From positions 62,001-126,000 of the forward strand of contig DDEZ01000002.1 of assembly GCA_002336805.1 (NCBI GenBank): a DNA stretch of 64,000 nt, read 5' to 3'. Position numbers and translations under genes: made by a program. A model generated the notes under the pieces. That model saw only the letters and a list, made by a program, of their open reading frames with translations, was not told where the DNA came from and made no database searches. Positions within the stretch are counted from its first letter, which is position 1; the number at the start of each line of letters is the position of its first letter. The stretch comes from Bacteroidetes bacterium UBA1941. GTDB taxonomy: Bacteria > Bacteroidota > Bacteroidia > Chitinophagales > LD1. Below, piece after piece: positions 27,897 to 36,595 of this stretch.

Positions 27897-28430
27897 ATGA
27901 TGGAAGAAAAAGTAGGTGAGGAGCTCGTAGTACTCACCGACGCCGATGGCAACCCCACCGGCCTGATGGGCAAAACAGAAGCACATCAAAAAGGCCTGCT
28001 ACACCAGGCTATAAGCGTGATCATCTACAATAGCGAAGGCAAGATGCTGGTACAGCAGCGCGCCTTTACTAAATACCATTGGGCCGGCATCTGGAGCAAT
28101 ACCTGCTGTAGTCATCCCCGCGATGGTGAGAGCTTTGAAGCAGCTGCTGCCCGCAGGCTACAGGAGGAGCTGGGAATCGTAACACCGCTCAAGAAAGAAT
28201 TCCATTTCACCTACAAAGCTCATGATGACAAAAGCGGCCTCACCGAGCACGAATTTGACTGGGTCTTCACCGGCATATTCGATGGTCCCTTTGAGTTCAA
28301 TAGAGACGAGATACACGCCGTGAAATGGATGACCAAAGACGAGCTGTTGAATGACATGAAGGCCAACCCGGATAAATATTCATTCTGGTTTCCCATCATC
28401 CTGCAGCACCTCTTCATGCAGGGCGCATAA
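27897..28430 (+). CDS. idi: Isopentenyl-diphosphate delta-isomerase, type I
   Basis: A 177-residue Nudix-fold enzyme that interconverts isopentenyl and dimethylallyl diphosphate in isoprenoid synthesis. The active-site cysteine lies in NTCCSHP, the metal-binding histidine in LLHQAISV, and the catalytic glutamate in GLTEHEFDWVF. The Nudix-like EAAARRLQEELGI helix is present. I choose the ATG at 27897, just after the carbonic-anhydrase stop. An upstream in-frame ATG at 27867 would overlap that gene by 23 bases. The O-methyltransferase gene begins 12 bases after the stop, so the three genes probably share a transcript. Confidence 0.93.
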   Translation: MMEEKVGEELVVLTDADGNPTGLMGKTEAHQKGLLHQAISVIIYNSEGKMLVQQRAFTKYHWAGIWSNTCCSHPRDGESFEAAAARRLQEELGIVTPLKKEFHFTYKAHDDKSGLTEHEFDWVFTGIFDGPFEFNRDEIHAVKWMTKDELLNDMKANPDKYSFWFPIILQHLFMQGA

Positions 28431-28442
28431 AAGAAATCTAAG

Positions 28443-29078
28443 ATGGCCTTCTCTCCTGACATACTCAATCACTACCTGGACGCTCAAGCATCGGCAGAGG
28501 ATCCGCTGCTCTCAGATGTTTCACGTGAAACACACCTGAAAGTGCAGATGCCGCACATGTGCAGCGGCCACGTGCAGGGTATCTTTCTGGAGATGATCAG
28601 CCGCATGGTGCGGCCACGGAGGATCCTCGAGATAGGTACCTTCACCGGCTACGCTACACTGTGCCTGGCCAAAGGCCTGGCTGACGATGGCATCCTATAC
28701 ACGCTCGATATCAATGAAGAGCTGGAGCCCATCTTTGGCAAATACTTTCAGCGTAGTGGCATAGCGGACAAAATAAAATTCATCCCCGGCAATGCACTGG
28801 AGACCATCCCGGCTATAGACGACACGTTTGATCTCGTCTTTATAGATGCTGATAAGATCAACTACTCCAGGTATTATGACCTTGTGATAGACCGTATCAA
28901 TCCGGGTGGCTATATCCTCAGCGATAATGTACTACGCGACGGCAAAGTACTGGAAGAGCACAAGGATAAAGACGGCCTGAATATGCACCTCTACAATGAA
29001 AAGCTGGCCGCCGACCCCCGTGTGCAGACAGTCATTATTCCCATACGGGATGGTGTGAGTTTAGCCAGAAAATTATAG
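28443..29078 (+). CDS. SAM-dependent O-methyltransferase (class I, catechol-type)
   Basis: A 211-residue methyltransferase of the Methyltransf_3 family. The SAM motif is ILEIGTFTGYATLCLAKGL, followed by LYTLDINEE, FIDADKINYSRYYD with the metal-binding Asp, and GGYILSDNVLRDGKV. Relatives methylate catechols or similar small phenolic molecules. The substrate here is unknown. The coding region contains a perfect canonical parS (28517-28532), read as Val-Ser-Arg-Glu-Thr, so the site has been kept within codon constraints. The gene follows idi closely and is followed by a hairpin. Confidence 0.9.
   Translation: MAFSPDILNHYLDAQASAEDPLLSDVSRETHLKVQMPHMCSGHVQGIFLEMISRMVRPRRILEIGTFTGYATLCLAKGLADDGILYTLDINEELEPIFGKYFQRSGIADKIKFIPGNALETIPAIDDTFDLVFIDADKINYSRYYDLVIDRINPGGYILSDNVLRDGKVLEEHKDKDGLNMHLYNEKLAADPRVQTVIIPIRDGVSLARKL
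28517..28532. promoter_or_regulatory. parS: Canonical parS site inside a coding region
   Basis: TGTTTCACGTGAAACA, a perfect palindrome identical to the classic bacterial parS consensus. It lies within the O-methyltransferase gene, as parS sites often do in other bacteria. Confidence 0.85.
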
Positions 29079-29102
29079 TTTTAGCGGCTCCCGCCGCAAA
29101 AC
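29078..29102 (+). terminator. Hairpin after the O-methyltransferase gene
   Basis: GTTTT-A-GCGGC pairs with GCCGC-AAAAC around a TCCC loop, with one bulged A. There is no U-run directly after it, so it is only terminator-like. Confidence 0.45.
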
Positions 29103-29225
29103 AGGCCCGTTTGATGCTCTTTTTACTGTACTATTTAGCAGAAAAAGCACAACAAAAGGTCCACAAGCAGCGTAAGATATAAGACGGACTTGTTTTTACT
29201 TTACCCTTGAGAAAAACTGCCCGAG

Positions 29226-30530
29226 ATGCGTTTATTTGTTTGCTGCATATCGCTCCTGCTGTCCGGCCTGGCCGCACAGGCGCAGTCGCCAAAGGCTGTG
29301 ACGGACTACGTGGAGAAATACAAGAAGATCGCCATCGAAGAGATGAGGCTCACCGGTATACCCGCCAGTGTCACACTCGCGCAGGGCATACACGAGTCCG
29401 GCTGTGGCCAGTCTGTACTGGCTTTGAATTCCAACAATCACTTCGGCATCAAGTGTCATAATGAATGGTCCGGCGCCTCCTATCGTCATGACGATGACCA
29501 GCCGCAGGAGTGCTTCCGTGTGTACAAATGCCCTGAGGAGTCATTCAAGGATCACTCCGACTTTCTCAAGAATAGGCCACGCTACGCGTCTCTCTTTAAA
29601 CTGAGCACTACAGACTACAAGGGCTGGGCCCGTGGCCTCAAAGCTGCCGGCTATGCTACCAATCCGCAGTATCCGCAGATCATCATCGGCCTCATTGAGG
29701 CTTACAAACTCTACGACCTGGACAAAGAAGGAATGAGCGCACCCGCTGTAGCAAAGACCGTGGTACCAGCTACAGCACTGCCTACCGCATCTGCACCATC
29801 TGTCCCTGCCGCTCCGACACAGTACCCGCAGTCTATGCCTGCACAAGGCAAGCCACAGCAGGAAGCACCAGTAGCCGCAGTAGAACCCGTGAAAGTAAAA
29901 ACCATTAATCCTACTCCAGCCATAACAGAAGCATCTAATCCCACTCCGGCATACAGCAGCCTGCAGCTGGATGAGCGCCTGATCAATGGTGTGAAGGCTG
30001 TCGTGTTTAAATCATCTGCGACCCTGTACAGCATTAGCCAGAAGTATAAAGTAAGCGTAGAAGATCTCTATGCATTCAATGAGATGACCAATACTACGCA
30101 CCTCAAAGATGGTGAGTACGTCTATCTCGAGAAAAAGAAAACAGAGACCAACTACTATCAGTATGAGCTGGCAGAAGGTGAGACCATGCGCGACGTGGCG
30201 CAGAAGTTTGGCGTGCAGGTGGCAGAGCTGTACAAGCGCAATGGCATCAGCACCGACTGTGTCCCGCTGGCAGGGGAGGTGATCGTTCTACGTGGAACCC
30301 GTGAGATCCCGCTACGCTTCCGCGTGATGGATGCCGGTGGCAGCAAGAAGCCAGCCGACCAGACCACAGGCTCCCTCTCTGACCCTAAATACCACAAGGT
30401 GGGCGATAGCGACACGCTATACTCCATAGCACGCCAGTACAATATACCCGTAGAGGACCTCATACGCCTCAATGGCCTGAAGGGTAACGATATCAAGATA
30501 GGCCAGACGCTGGTCGTCTGCTCCCTGTAA
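29226..30530 (+). CDS. Peptidoglycan hydrolase: glucosaminidase domain plus three LysM repeats
   Basis: A 434-residue secreted cell-wall enzyme. The signal peptide is MRLFVCCISLLLSGLAAQAQ. Residues of about 25-165 form a FlgJ/AcmA-type N-acetylglucosaminidase domain (SVTLAQGIHESGCGQS with the catalytic Glu, then NNHFGIKCHNEW and YATNPQYPQIII). A Pro/Ala-rich linker follows. Three LysM modules then run from about residue 255 to the end (SATLYSISQKYKVSVEDLYA; GETMRDVAQKFGVQVAELYK; SDTLYSIARQYNIPVEDLIR), which would hold the enzyme on peptidoglycan. It stands as a single gene. Confidence 0.92.
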   Translation: MRLFVCCISLLLSGLAAQAQSPKAVTDYVEKYKKIAIEEMRLTGIPASVTLAQGIHESGCGQSVLALNSNNHFGIKCHNEWSGASYRHDDDQPQECFRVYKCPEESFKDHSDFLKNRPRYASLFKLSTTDYKGWARGLKAAGYATNPQYPQIIIGLIEAYKLYDLDKEGMSAPAVAKTVVPATALPTASAPSVPAAPTQYPQSMPAQGKPQQEAPVAAVEPVKVKTINPTPAITEASNPTPAYSSLQLDERLINGVKAVVFKSSATLYSISQKYKVSVEDLYAFNEMTNTTHLKDGEYVYLEKKKTETNYYQYELAEGETMRDVAQKFGVQVAELYKRNGISTDCVPLAGEVIVLRGTREIPLRFRVMDAGGSKKPADQTTGSLSDPKYHKVGDSDTLYSIARQYNIPVEDLIRLNGLKGNDIKIGQTLVVCSL

Positions 30531-30570
30531 GGTTGGCCCGCCTCTTGCGTCTATTGGATAAAATAAACCA

Positions 30571-31233
30571 ATGACCCATTTCATCCAAAAGTCTCCCTTG
30601 TTCCTCCTTTTAGCATTGACCCTATCGCTACAGAGCTGCGGTCAGGGCAAGTCATCATCCATCACAAAAACAAAAACGCAAGCTACAATGAGCAATGCAA
30701 ATCTCGATACCATCACCCTGGGTGGTGGCTGCTACTGGTGTATAGAAGCGATCTATCAGCGCCTGGATGGCGTCCAAACGGTAGAATCCGGCTTTAGCGG
30801 TGGTACGATGAAGAATCCATCCTACCGCGACGTGTGCAATGGCAACACCGGCCACGCAGAGGTAGTACAGATCACCTATGATAAAACAAAGACCAATCTC
30901 GATGAGATATTCAAGGTCTTCTTCACCGTACACGACCCCACTACGCTCAATAGGCAAGGCGCTGACGAGGGTACACAGTACCGTTCTGCTATCTTCTATC
31001 GCAATGAAGAACAGAAAAAGGCGGCAGAAAGCATCATCAAGGACCTTACTGATGCACATGTATACGCTGACCCGATCGTAACAGAGATCACTCCCTTCAC
31101 AGTATTCTACAAGGCCGAAGACTACCATCAGGACTACTACAATCAGCATGGCTCACAGCCTTACTGCCAGATCGTGATCCGCCCCAAGGTGGAAAAGTTT
31201 GAAAAGGTCTTCAAAGACCGGATGAAGAAATAA
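30571..31233 (+). CDS. msrA: Peptide-methionine (S)-S-oxide reductase, lipoprotein form
   Basis: A 220-residue MsrA that repairs oxidised methionine. A lipoprotein signal ends in LQSC (Cys23), so this copy acts in the envelope. The catalytic motif is GGGCYWCIEA, with Tyr in place of the more usual Phe of GCFWC. GYSGG-like SGFSGGTMKNPSYRDV, the NTGHAEVV segment and HDPTTLNRQGADEGTQYRSA are all family features. The QDYYNQHG segment near the end is also typical. The gene stands alone and ends in a very strong terminator. Confidence 0.95.
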   Translation: MTHFIQKSPLFLLLALTLSLQSCGQGKSSSITKTKTQATMSNANLDTITLGGGCYWCIEAIYQRLDGVQTVESGFSGGTMKNPSYRDVCNGNTGHAEVVQITYDKTKTNLDEIFKVFFTVHDPTTLNRQGADEGTQYRSAIFYRNEEQKKAAESIIKDLTDAHVYADPIVTEITPFTVFYKAEDYHQDYYNQHGSQPYCQIVIRPKVEKFEKVFKDRMKK

Positions 31234-31277
31234 CAGCCCTATCACAGAGCACACAAAGAAATAGAGATAACAGCCAC

Positions 31278-31320
31278 ACGTAGGGCACAGAGTTTTGAAG
31301 CTCTGTGCCCTACGTTTTTA
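31278..31320 (+). terminator. Rho-independent terminator of msrA
   Basis: A perfect 15-base-pair stem (31278-31292 with 31301-31315: ACGTAGGGCACAGAG and CTCTGTGCCCTACGT), an 8-base loop and a T-run after it. Confidence 0.93.
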
Positions 31321-31415
31321 AACTCTAGGGTAATGTCCCTTTGCGACCTCTGTGATAAAATGTATTCGCCTTGTTTATATTTCTCAAAAAGCACATTTTT
31401 GCCAAAAGACGCAAG

Positions 31416-31952
31416 ATGGAGAAAACTATAATGCTGGGCGACAAGTCCTTCCGGCTTTATATTACCGAGCAGCAGATCATCGCTGCTGTGAAACAGATAG
31501 CCAACAAGATCAATCAGGACTATGCCGGCAAAACTCCCCTGATCGTCCCCATCCTCAACGGCTCCTTTATGTTTGCCTCCGACCTGGTCAAAGAACTAAG
31601 CTGCCAGTGCGAGATATCTTTCATCAAAGCTTCATCCTACCGTGGTACAGCATCTACAGGCGAGCTGACCTCCCTGATAGGCATCAATGAAGATGTAAAA
31701 GGCCGCGACATCATCCTCGTAGAGGATATCATCGATACAGGCCATACGCTCGCCAAAATAGTGCCCTCTACAGAGGCCCTCGGACCAGCTTCTGTCAAAG
31801 TAGCCACACTACTTTTCAAGCCTAAAGCGCTCAAGACCGACCTACGCATAGACTATGTAGGCCTCGAGATCCCAAATGAGTTTATAGTAGGCTACGGTCT
31901 AGACTACGATGGCCTGGGCCGCAATCTCCGCGAGATCTACCAGGTGATCTAG
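31416..31952 (+). CDS. hpt: Hypoxanthine phosphoribosyltransferase
   Basis: A 178-residue purine salvage enzyme that converts hypoxanthine (and usually guanine) with PRPP to the nucleotide. The PRPP-binding motif is ILVEDIIDTGHTL; PILNGSFMFASDL and the KASSYRGTASTGEL loop are family features. The C-terminal IDYVGLEIPNEFIVGYGLDY is characteristic of Hpt. I start at the ATG at 31416, which gives the standard length; an upstream in-frame ATG at 31371 adds an unlikely basic tail. Confidence 0.93.
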   Translation: MEKTIMLGDKSFRLYITEQQIIAAVKQIANKINQDYAGKTPLIVPILNGSFMFASDLVKELSCQCEISFIKASSYRGTASTGELTSLIGINEDVKGRDIILVEDIIDTGHTLAKIVPSTEALGPASVKVATLLFKPKALKTDLRIDYVGLEIPNEFIVGYGLDYDGLGRNLREIYQVI

Positions 31953-32003
31953 CCTAACTTTTACTTAACAACACATATTCCTGCGGACTGGTATATTTAC
32001 CGG

Positions 32004-33443
32004 ATGAAACACTCCCTGCTCGCAGCCTGTATCAGCATCAGCACAATTGCCGCGGCTCAAACACAGCCGCTCTTCCGGCCGGTAGATATCAACTATAGCA
32101 CAAAAACAGTGCTGATCCCTGAGGGGTTTAAATACTCCATTCTATACAGCGAGTATGACACTGTAGTCACTAATACCGGCATCAAAGCACCAGCCAAAGG
32201 CAGCCAGGATATGATCGTCTATATACCCATAGACAGCTCCAGCGATCACGGCTACCTCTATGTCAATCAGGAAGAACATATACCCAATAAAGTGCTGGGT
32301 GATGGCGGTGGAGGTACTGTCTTTGAGGTGCGCAAGCAGCGCGGCAAATGGATCGCAGTAGGAGATAAGCATGCTGTAGATTTTAGCAGCGTAGGAGAAA
32401 CCTTTCGCAACTGCGGCGGCACCATCACTCCACGTGGAACAATCCTCACCACAGAAGAAGAATTTCCACAGAGCAACGCGGAGATCTATACGCGCTTTGG
32501 CATCACAGACACTTCAGACTATGATGGTAAAAAGAAATACCTCAACTACGGCTGGATGGTAGAGGTAGATCCCAAGACGCACAAGGCCATCCAGAAGGTA
32601 AAAGAGTTTGGCCGCTATCCGCACGAAGACGCTCAATGCATGCCTGATGGCAAAACGATCTACCTGACCTCAGATAACACTCCTGCTATCGTATTTAAAT
32701 ACATCTGCAAGAAGCCGGGCGTCTACACCGGCGGCCAGCTCTATGCCTACCAGCAGAGCGCAGATGCACAAGGCGGCTCCTGGATCGCGCTGCCAATGGC
32801 GGAGGATTCCCTCATGAATATCATAGACGTAGCCGTGCGCCGCCACGCCACCATGCTCAATAGCACCGAGTGGATAGAAGCTATCGGCGATAAACTCTAC
32901 ATCAGCGAATCGGGTACCAATAATTTTAACTTCGACCGTGAGATAGCAATAGGCGGCCACCCGGCCCACCACCTCGACCAGCTCTGTCACACCACGGGTC
33001 ACAACTATGAGGATCACTACGGCCGAATAGTAGAGCTGGACCTGAAGACAAATAAAATGCGCCCTTATCTGAATGGCGGCGTGAGCAAGGTCAACTCGCG
33101 CTTCTGCTTTGCCAGCCCTGATGCGATGACATCTGCCACGATCCGCGGCAAGAAATACCTGATCATCAGTGAGGATACTGACGGCAATAAAAACGGTAGC
33201 GCCAGTGACGAAGTATCAGCTAAACATGAAGTGTACAATGAGGTTTATTTCCTCGATATGTCCATACCAGATCCGACACTGGAAGACCTCAAAAGATTTA
33301 TGGTAGCGCCGGAGGGCTGTGAGACGACCGGTAATATGTTTACGCCAGATGGTCACAACTATTTTGTCTCCATCCAGCACCCTACTACGAGCAATCCTGC
33401 TCCATTCAATAAAACCAGCGTAATAGCCATCACAGGCTTCTGA
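32004..33443 (+). CDS. PhoX-like secreted protein (DUF839 family)
   Basis: A 479-residue exported protein with signal peptide MKHSLLAACISISTIAAAQ. The sequence fits the DUF839/PhoX family of beta-propeller proteins: VNQEEHIPNKV, FRNCGGTITPRGTILTTEEE, YGWMVEVDPKTHKAIQKVKE, GRYPHEDAQCMPDGKTIYLT, and the later FASPDAMTSATIRGKKYLII. PhoX itself is a calcium- and iron-dependent alkaline phosphatase, and several glutamate and cysteine positions of that type are present. A Tat signal, usual for PhoX, is not seen, so phosphatase activity is uncertain. It converges with the GNAT gene, overlapping by 14 bases. Confidence 0.78.
   Translation: MKHSLLAACISISTIAAAQTQPLFRPVDINYSTKTVLIPEGFKYSILYSEYDTVVTNTGIKAPAKGSQDMIVYIPIDSSSDHGYLYVNQEEHIPNKVLGDGGGGTVFEVRKQRGKWIAVGDKHAVDFSSVGETFRNCGGTITPRGTILTTEEEFPQSNAEIYTRFGITDTSDYDGKKKYLNYGWMVEVDPKTHKAIQKVKEFGRYPHEDAQCMPDGKTIYLTSDNTPAIVFKYICKKPGVYTGGQLYAYQQSADAQGGSWIALPMAEDSLMNIIDVAVRRHATMLNSTEWIEAIGDKLYISESGTNNFNFDREIAIGGHPAHHLDQLCHTTGHNYEDHYGRIVELDLKTNKMRPYLNGGVSKVNSRFCFASPDAMTSATIRGKKYLIISEDTDGNKNGSASDEVSAKHEVYNEVYFLDMSIPDPTLEDLKRFMVAPEGCETTGNMFTPDGHNYFVSIQHPTTSNPAPFNKTSVIAITGF
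32426..32441. promoter_or_regulatory. Weak parS-like word within the PhoX-like gene
   Basis: 13 of 16 matches to TGTTCCACGTGGAACA; the right half CACGTGGAACA is intact. It may be coincidence within coding sequence. Confidence 0.3.
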
Positions 33444-33912
33444 TCATCCAGATGCCGCAGCCGTAGTGACCGCTCTGGCCCAGCGGTGCAGCGAGTCGTG
33501 TGAAGCCCATTTTATCATAGAGCTTTATAGCATGATGCAGCTCAGGCATAGACTCCAGGTACATCTGTGTATATCCTGCGCTGCGCGCAAACTCAATACA
33601 GTGCTCCAGCAGCTGCCGGCCTATGCCCCTACCACGGCCAGCCGCACTCAGGTACATTTTGACCAGCTCGCAGGTACCAGCATCATGGCCTGGAGTAGGA
33701 AATACACCTCCACCCCCAAGCAAGATTCCATCCTCCTCTGCTACGAAATAAAAACTACCCTCTTTCTGAAAAAGCTCATACAAGTGATCCGTACTCTCAT
33801 CGTAGTACACCGTACCTTCGCGCACGGCATCATAGTCCTCCAGCGTGCGGCGGATGATATCTGCGAGAGCAGCATTGTCCTGTGGCTCGATCTTGCGGAT
33901 AGATACAGGCAT
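33430..33912 (-). CDS. GNAT family N-acetyltransferase
   Basis: A 160-residue acetyltransferase. The acetyl-CoA-binding motif is KMYLSAAGRGRGIGRQLLEH, preceded by the LLGGGGVFPTPG strand and followed by MYLESMPELHHAIKLYDKMG. This is close to the group that acetylates amino acids or small amines; the substrate is unknown. The start codon overlaps the stop of the MFS gene by one base (TAATG), so the two are translationally coupled. Confidence 0.88.
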   Translation of the reverse strand: MPVSIRKIEPQDNAALADIIRRTLEDYDAVREGTVYYDESTDHLYELFQKEGSFYFVAEEDGILLGGGGVFPTPGHDAGTCELVKMYLSAAGRGRGIGRQLLEHCIEFARSAGYTQMYLESMPELHHAIKLYDKMGFTRLAAPLGQSGHYGCGIWMIRSL

Positions 33913-35141
33913 TAAAGACGCATTTTTCTGAGCGTAGGAGCAAAAATAGCTGTACCCATCACTACCAGCAGTGTCATCACTCCACCAAAGATGACACCAT
34001 ACTCCAGACCCAGCTTAGACGTAGCGAGACCCGACTCAAAGTCTCCGATCTCATTAGATGACTTGATGAAGATAGAATTGACTGCAGAGACGCGCCCTCG
34101 CATCTCATCTGGTGTGAATAGCTGTATGATGGTACTGCGTATGATCACACTCACATTGTCAAATGCTCCCGCCATAAGTAGCATGGCAAAACTCAACCAG
34201 AACCACTGCGACAGCGCAAAGCCGATGATACAGACACCGTACATACCCACACAGATCAGCAAGTTGCGGCCTGCATGCTTGGTAGGAGGGTGGTGCGCCA
34301 GCAGGAAGCCCGCCACCGCAGAGCCGAGGAATAGTGCAGCCTTCAGCACACCCATCAGCGTTGGCCCCACATGCAATATATCCTTGCAGAAGGCCGGTAC
34401 GAGACCTGTGACTCCTCCAAAAAGCACCGCAAAAAGATCCAGCGAGATAGACGACAGGATAGCCTGTGTGCCAAATACGAAGCGTATACCACCAAAGAAA
34501 GACCGCACAAAAGGCTCCTTGCCATCCATAGGTGGCGGATAGTGCTCATCGAGCCGGGTAGTAAAGAAGAACGACACCAGAAAGATGATCGCGCAGATCA
34601 GGTAGACCCAGTTTGGCGTGATGAAATCCAGCAGGATGCCTGCCAGTATAGGTGCCATGACCGCGCTCACCTGAAAACTATTGCTGCTCCACGTGGAACT
34701 GTTAGTATAAAGCTCCCTCGGCACGATGCGCGCCTGTATGGCCGATGAGGCCGGCGTGGTAAACGAGCGACAGATACCGACGATACCGATGATGAAGTAG
34801 TACCACCTCACCGTATTGGCATCAGCCCCGTGCCAGCTGCCTGCGGCAAAGATACCCGCACACAGGATCATCAGTCCTGTGAAAATGACAAGTATCCGCT
34901 TCCGGTTATACCGGTCCGCAGCGATCCCCGAGAAAAACGTAGTAATGATAAAAGGCAGCGCCTCGCTGAGTCCTATCAGGCCCAGTGCAAACTTACTGCC
35001 CGTGATCTCGTATATCTGCCATGCCAGGACAGTATTCTGCATGAGCAGGGCTATGGTGGTCAGGGACCGGGCCAGCAGGTAGGCCCTGAATTCAGGTATT
35101 CTGAGCGACGCATAGGCGTCTGTGCGGGAGCTGTCAGGCAT
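33912..35141 (-). CDS. MFS transporter (EntS/MFS_3-like exporter)
   Basis: A 409-residue major facilitator with about 12 hydrophobic segments. Features include ALGLIGLSEALPFIITTFFS, the cytoplasmic loop GIAADRYNRKRILV (the G-x-x-x-D-R-x-x-R/K signature after TM2) and NSIFIKSSNEIGDFESG in the C-half. The N-terminal DAYASLRIPEFRAYLLARSL is typical of the MFS_3 group, which includes siderophore and macrolide exporters. The substrate is unknown. It is first in a two-gene operon with the GNAT gene, which might modify the exported compound; that is inference. A 14/16 parS-like word lies inside it. Confidence 0.88.
   Translation of the reverse strand: MPDSSRTDAYASLRIPEFRAYLLARSLTTIALLMQNTVLAWQIYEITGSKFALGLIGLSEALPFIITTFFSGIAADRYNRKRILVIFTGLMILCAGIFAAGSWHGADANTVRWYYFIIGIVGICRSFTTPASSAIQARIVPRELYTNSSTWSSNSFQVSAVMAPILAGILLDFITPNWVYLICAIIFLVSFFFTTRLDEHYPPPMDGKEPFVRSFFGGIRFVFGTQAILSSISLDLFAVLFGGVTGLVPAFCKDILHVGPTLMGVLKAALFLGSAVAGFLLAHHPPTKHAGRNLLICVGMYGVCIIGFALSQWFWLSFAMLLMAGAFDNVSVIIRSTIIQLFTPDEMRGRVSAVNSIFIKSSNEIGDFESGLATSKLGLEYGVIFGGVMTLLVVMGTAIFAPTLRKMRL
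34685..34700. promoter_or_regulatory. parS-like site, 14/16, within the MFS gene
   Basis: TGCTCCACGTGGAACT; mismatches at positions 3 and 16. It lies in coding sequence, as many functional parS sites do. Confidence 0.5.
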
Positions 35142-35251
35142 AAGAAACAGGCGGATATCGATACTGAACTACAGGTGGGAGCGTTAAGTATCCTTTCGCG
35201 CCGTGAAAATATGCATTACTTGATTAACTTGCGCCCCCACTACCCAAATCC

Positions 35252-36562
35252 ATGAACGGTAAGATCAAATTTCCCACCGCCCTCTCCGTGGTCATAGCCA
35301 ATATGATCGGTACAGGCGTATTTACCAGCCTCGGCTACCAGCTGCCGGGCATCAGTGATTTTGCCGCCATCATCGCGCTGTGGAGTATCGGTGGCGTCAT
35401 CGCGCTCTTTGGTGCCTTTGCCTATAGTGAGCTGGGAGCCGCGCTACCACGCTCTGGCGGTGAGTACAACTTCCTCTCTGAGATATACCACCCTGTAGTG
35501 GGCTTCCTCTCTGGCTGGGTATCGGCTACCATCGGCTTTGCAGCGCCCATTGCAGCGGCCTCCTGGGCATTGGGCAAGTACTTCTCTACCGTTATTCCCG
35601 GCTACTCCCCGCAGATGATCGGTGCTGTAGTCATCATTCTCATTACAGTCGTTCAGTCTATCAATTATTCCATCGGCGGTGGCTTCCAGACGGTAGCTAC
35701 AGCGCTGAAGGTCATCCTGATCATCATCTTCATCATTTTCGGCCTGCTCTGCGCCTGCAATACGCACATCTCCATTCTCCCGACGCCCGATACTGGTCGC
35801 AATGTGTTCTCTATGCCGTTTGCCATCTCTCTGGTATATGTATCCTTTGCCTACTCCGGCTGGAATGCCTCCTCCTACATAGCTGGCGAGGTAGACAATC
35901 CGCGCCGCAATATCCCGCTGTCTATACTCGTAGGCACCATCCTCGTGACACTGCTCTATATACTGCTCAACTATGTATTCCTCCGCACCGCACCGGTAGA
36001 AGAGATGAAAGGGGTCAATGAGGTAGCCTTCATATCGGCTAAGTACATCTTCGGCGAAAATGGCGCCCGCCTGATCTCGCTCATCATCTCTATCTTGTTG
36101 GTTTCCACCATCTCATCTATGGTGATCGTAGGGCCACGCGTGATACAAATGATAGGCGAGGACTACTCGGTTTTCCGCTTCCTTTCTAAGAAGAACAGCA
36201 ACGGTATTCCTGTGTTAGCCATTGCCTCTCAGTCTCTTATAGCACTGGTGCTGCTTTATACCTCTTCTTTTGACACGATCATCACTTACATTTCTTTTAC
36301 GCTATCCATCTTCACCACGTTGACTGTTCTCGGGGTATTTATCCTCCGTTTCACGCGCCCGGAGCTGGAGCGCCCATATCATACCTGGGGTTATCCGGTC
36401 ACTCCGGCCCTATTCCTGATCGTTAATTGCTGGTTTATGTGGTTTGTGCTGAAAGGCAAGCCATATGAGGCCAGTATCGGCCTCGGTATCGTAGCCTTGG
36501 GCCTCGTAGTCTGGCTGGCCGCAAAATTCCTCTCAAAAAATGAGGAAATCAAAAGCTTATAG
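35252..36562 (+). CDS. APC family amino-acid permease
   Basis: A 436-residue transporter of the amino acid-polyamine-organocation family with about 12 membrane segments. The first segment carries ANMIGTGVFTSLGYQLPG, the APC substrate-binding glycine motif. AFAYSELGAALPRSGGEYNF is the conserved TM2-TM3 loop, and FAYSGWNASSYIAGEVDNPR is the typical TM6 region. Amino acids are the expected substrates; specificity cannot be read. It is divergent from the MFS gene and lies 33 bases before the first of two lipoprotein paralogues. Confidence 0.9.
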   Translation: MNGKIKFPTALSVVIANMIGTGVFTSLGYQLPGISDFAAIIALWSIGGVIALFGAFAYSELGAALPRSGGEYNFLSEIYHPVVGFLSGWVSATIGFAAPIAAASWALGKYFSTVIPGYSPQMIGAVVIILITVVQSINYSIGGGFQTVATALKVILIIIFIIFGLLCACNTHISILPTPDTGRNVFSMPFAISLVYVSFAYSGWNASSYIAGEVDNPRRNIPLSILVGTILVTLLYILLNYVFLRTAPVEEMKGVNEVAFISAKYIFGENGARLISLIISILLVSTISSMVIVGPRVIQMIGEDYSVFRFLSKKNSNGIPVLAIASQSLIALVLLYTSSFDTIITYISFTLSIFTTLTVLGVFILRFTRPELERPYHTWGYPVTPALFLIVNCWFMWFVLKGKPYEASIGLGIVALGLVVWLAAKFLSKNEEIKSL

Positions 36563-36595
36563 GTAATTTCGCGCACCTAAATTTCCAGACAATTC

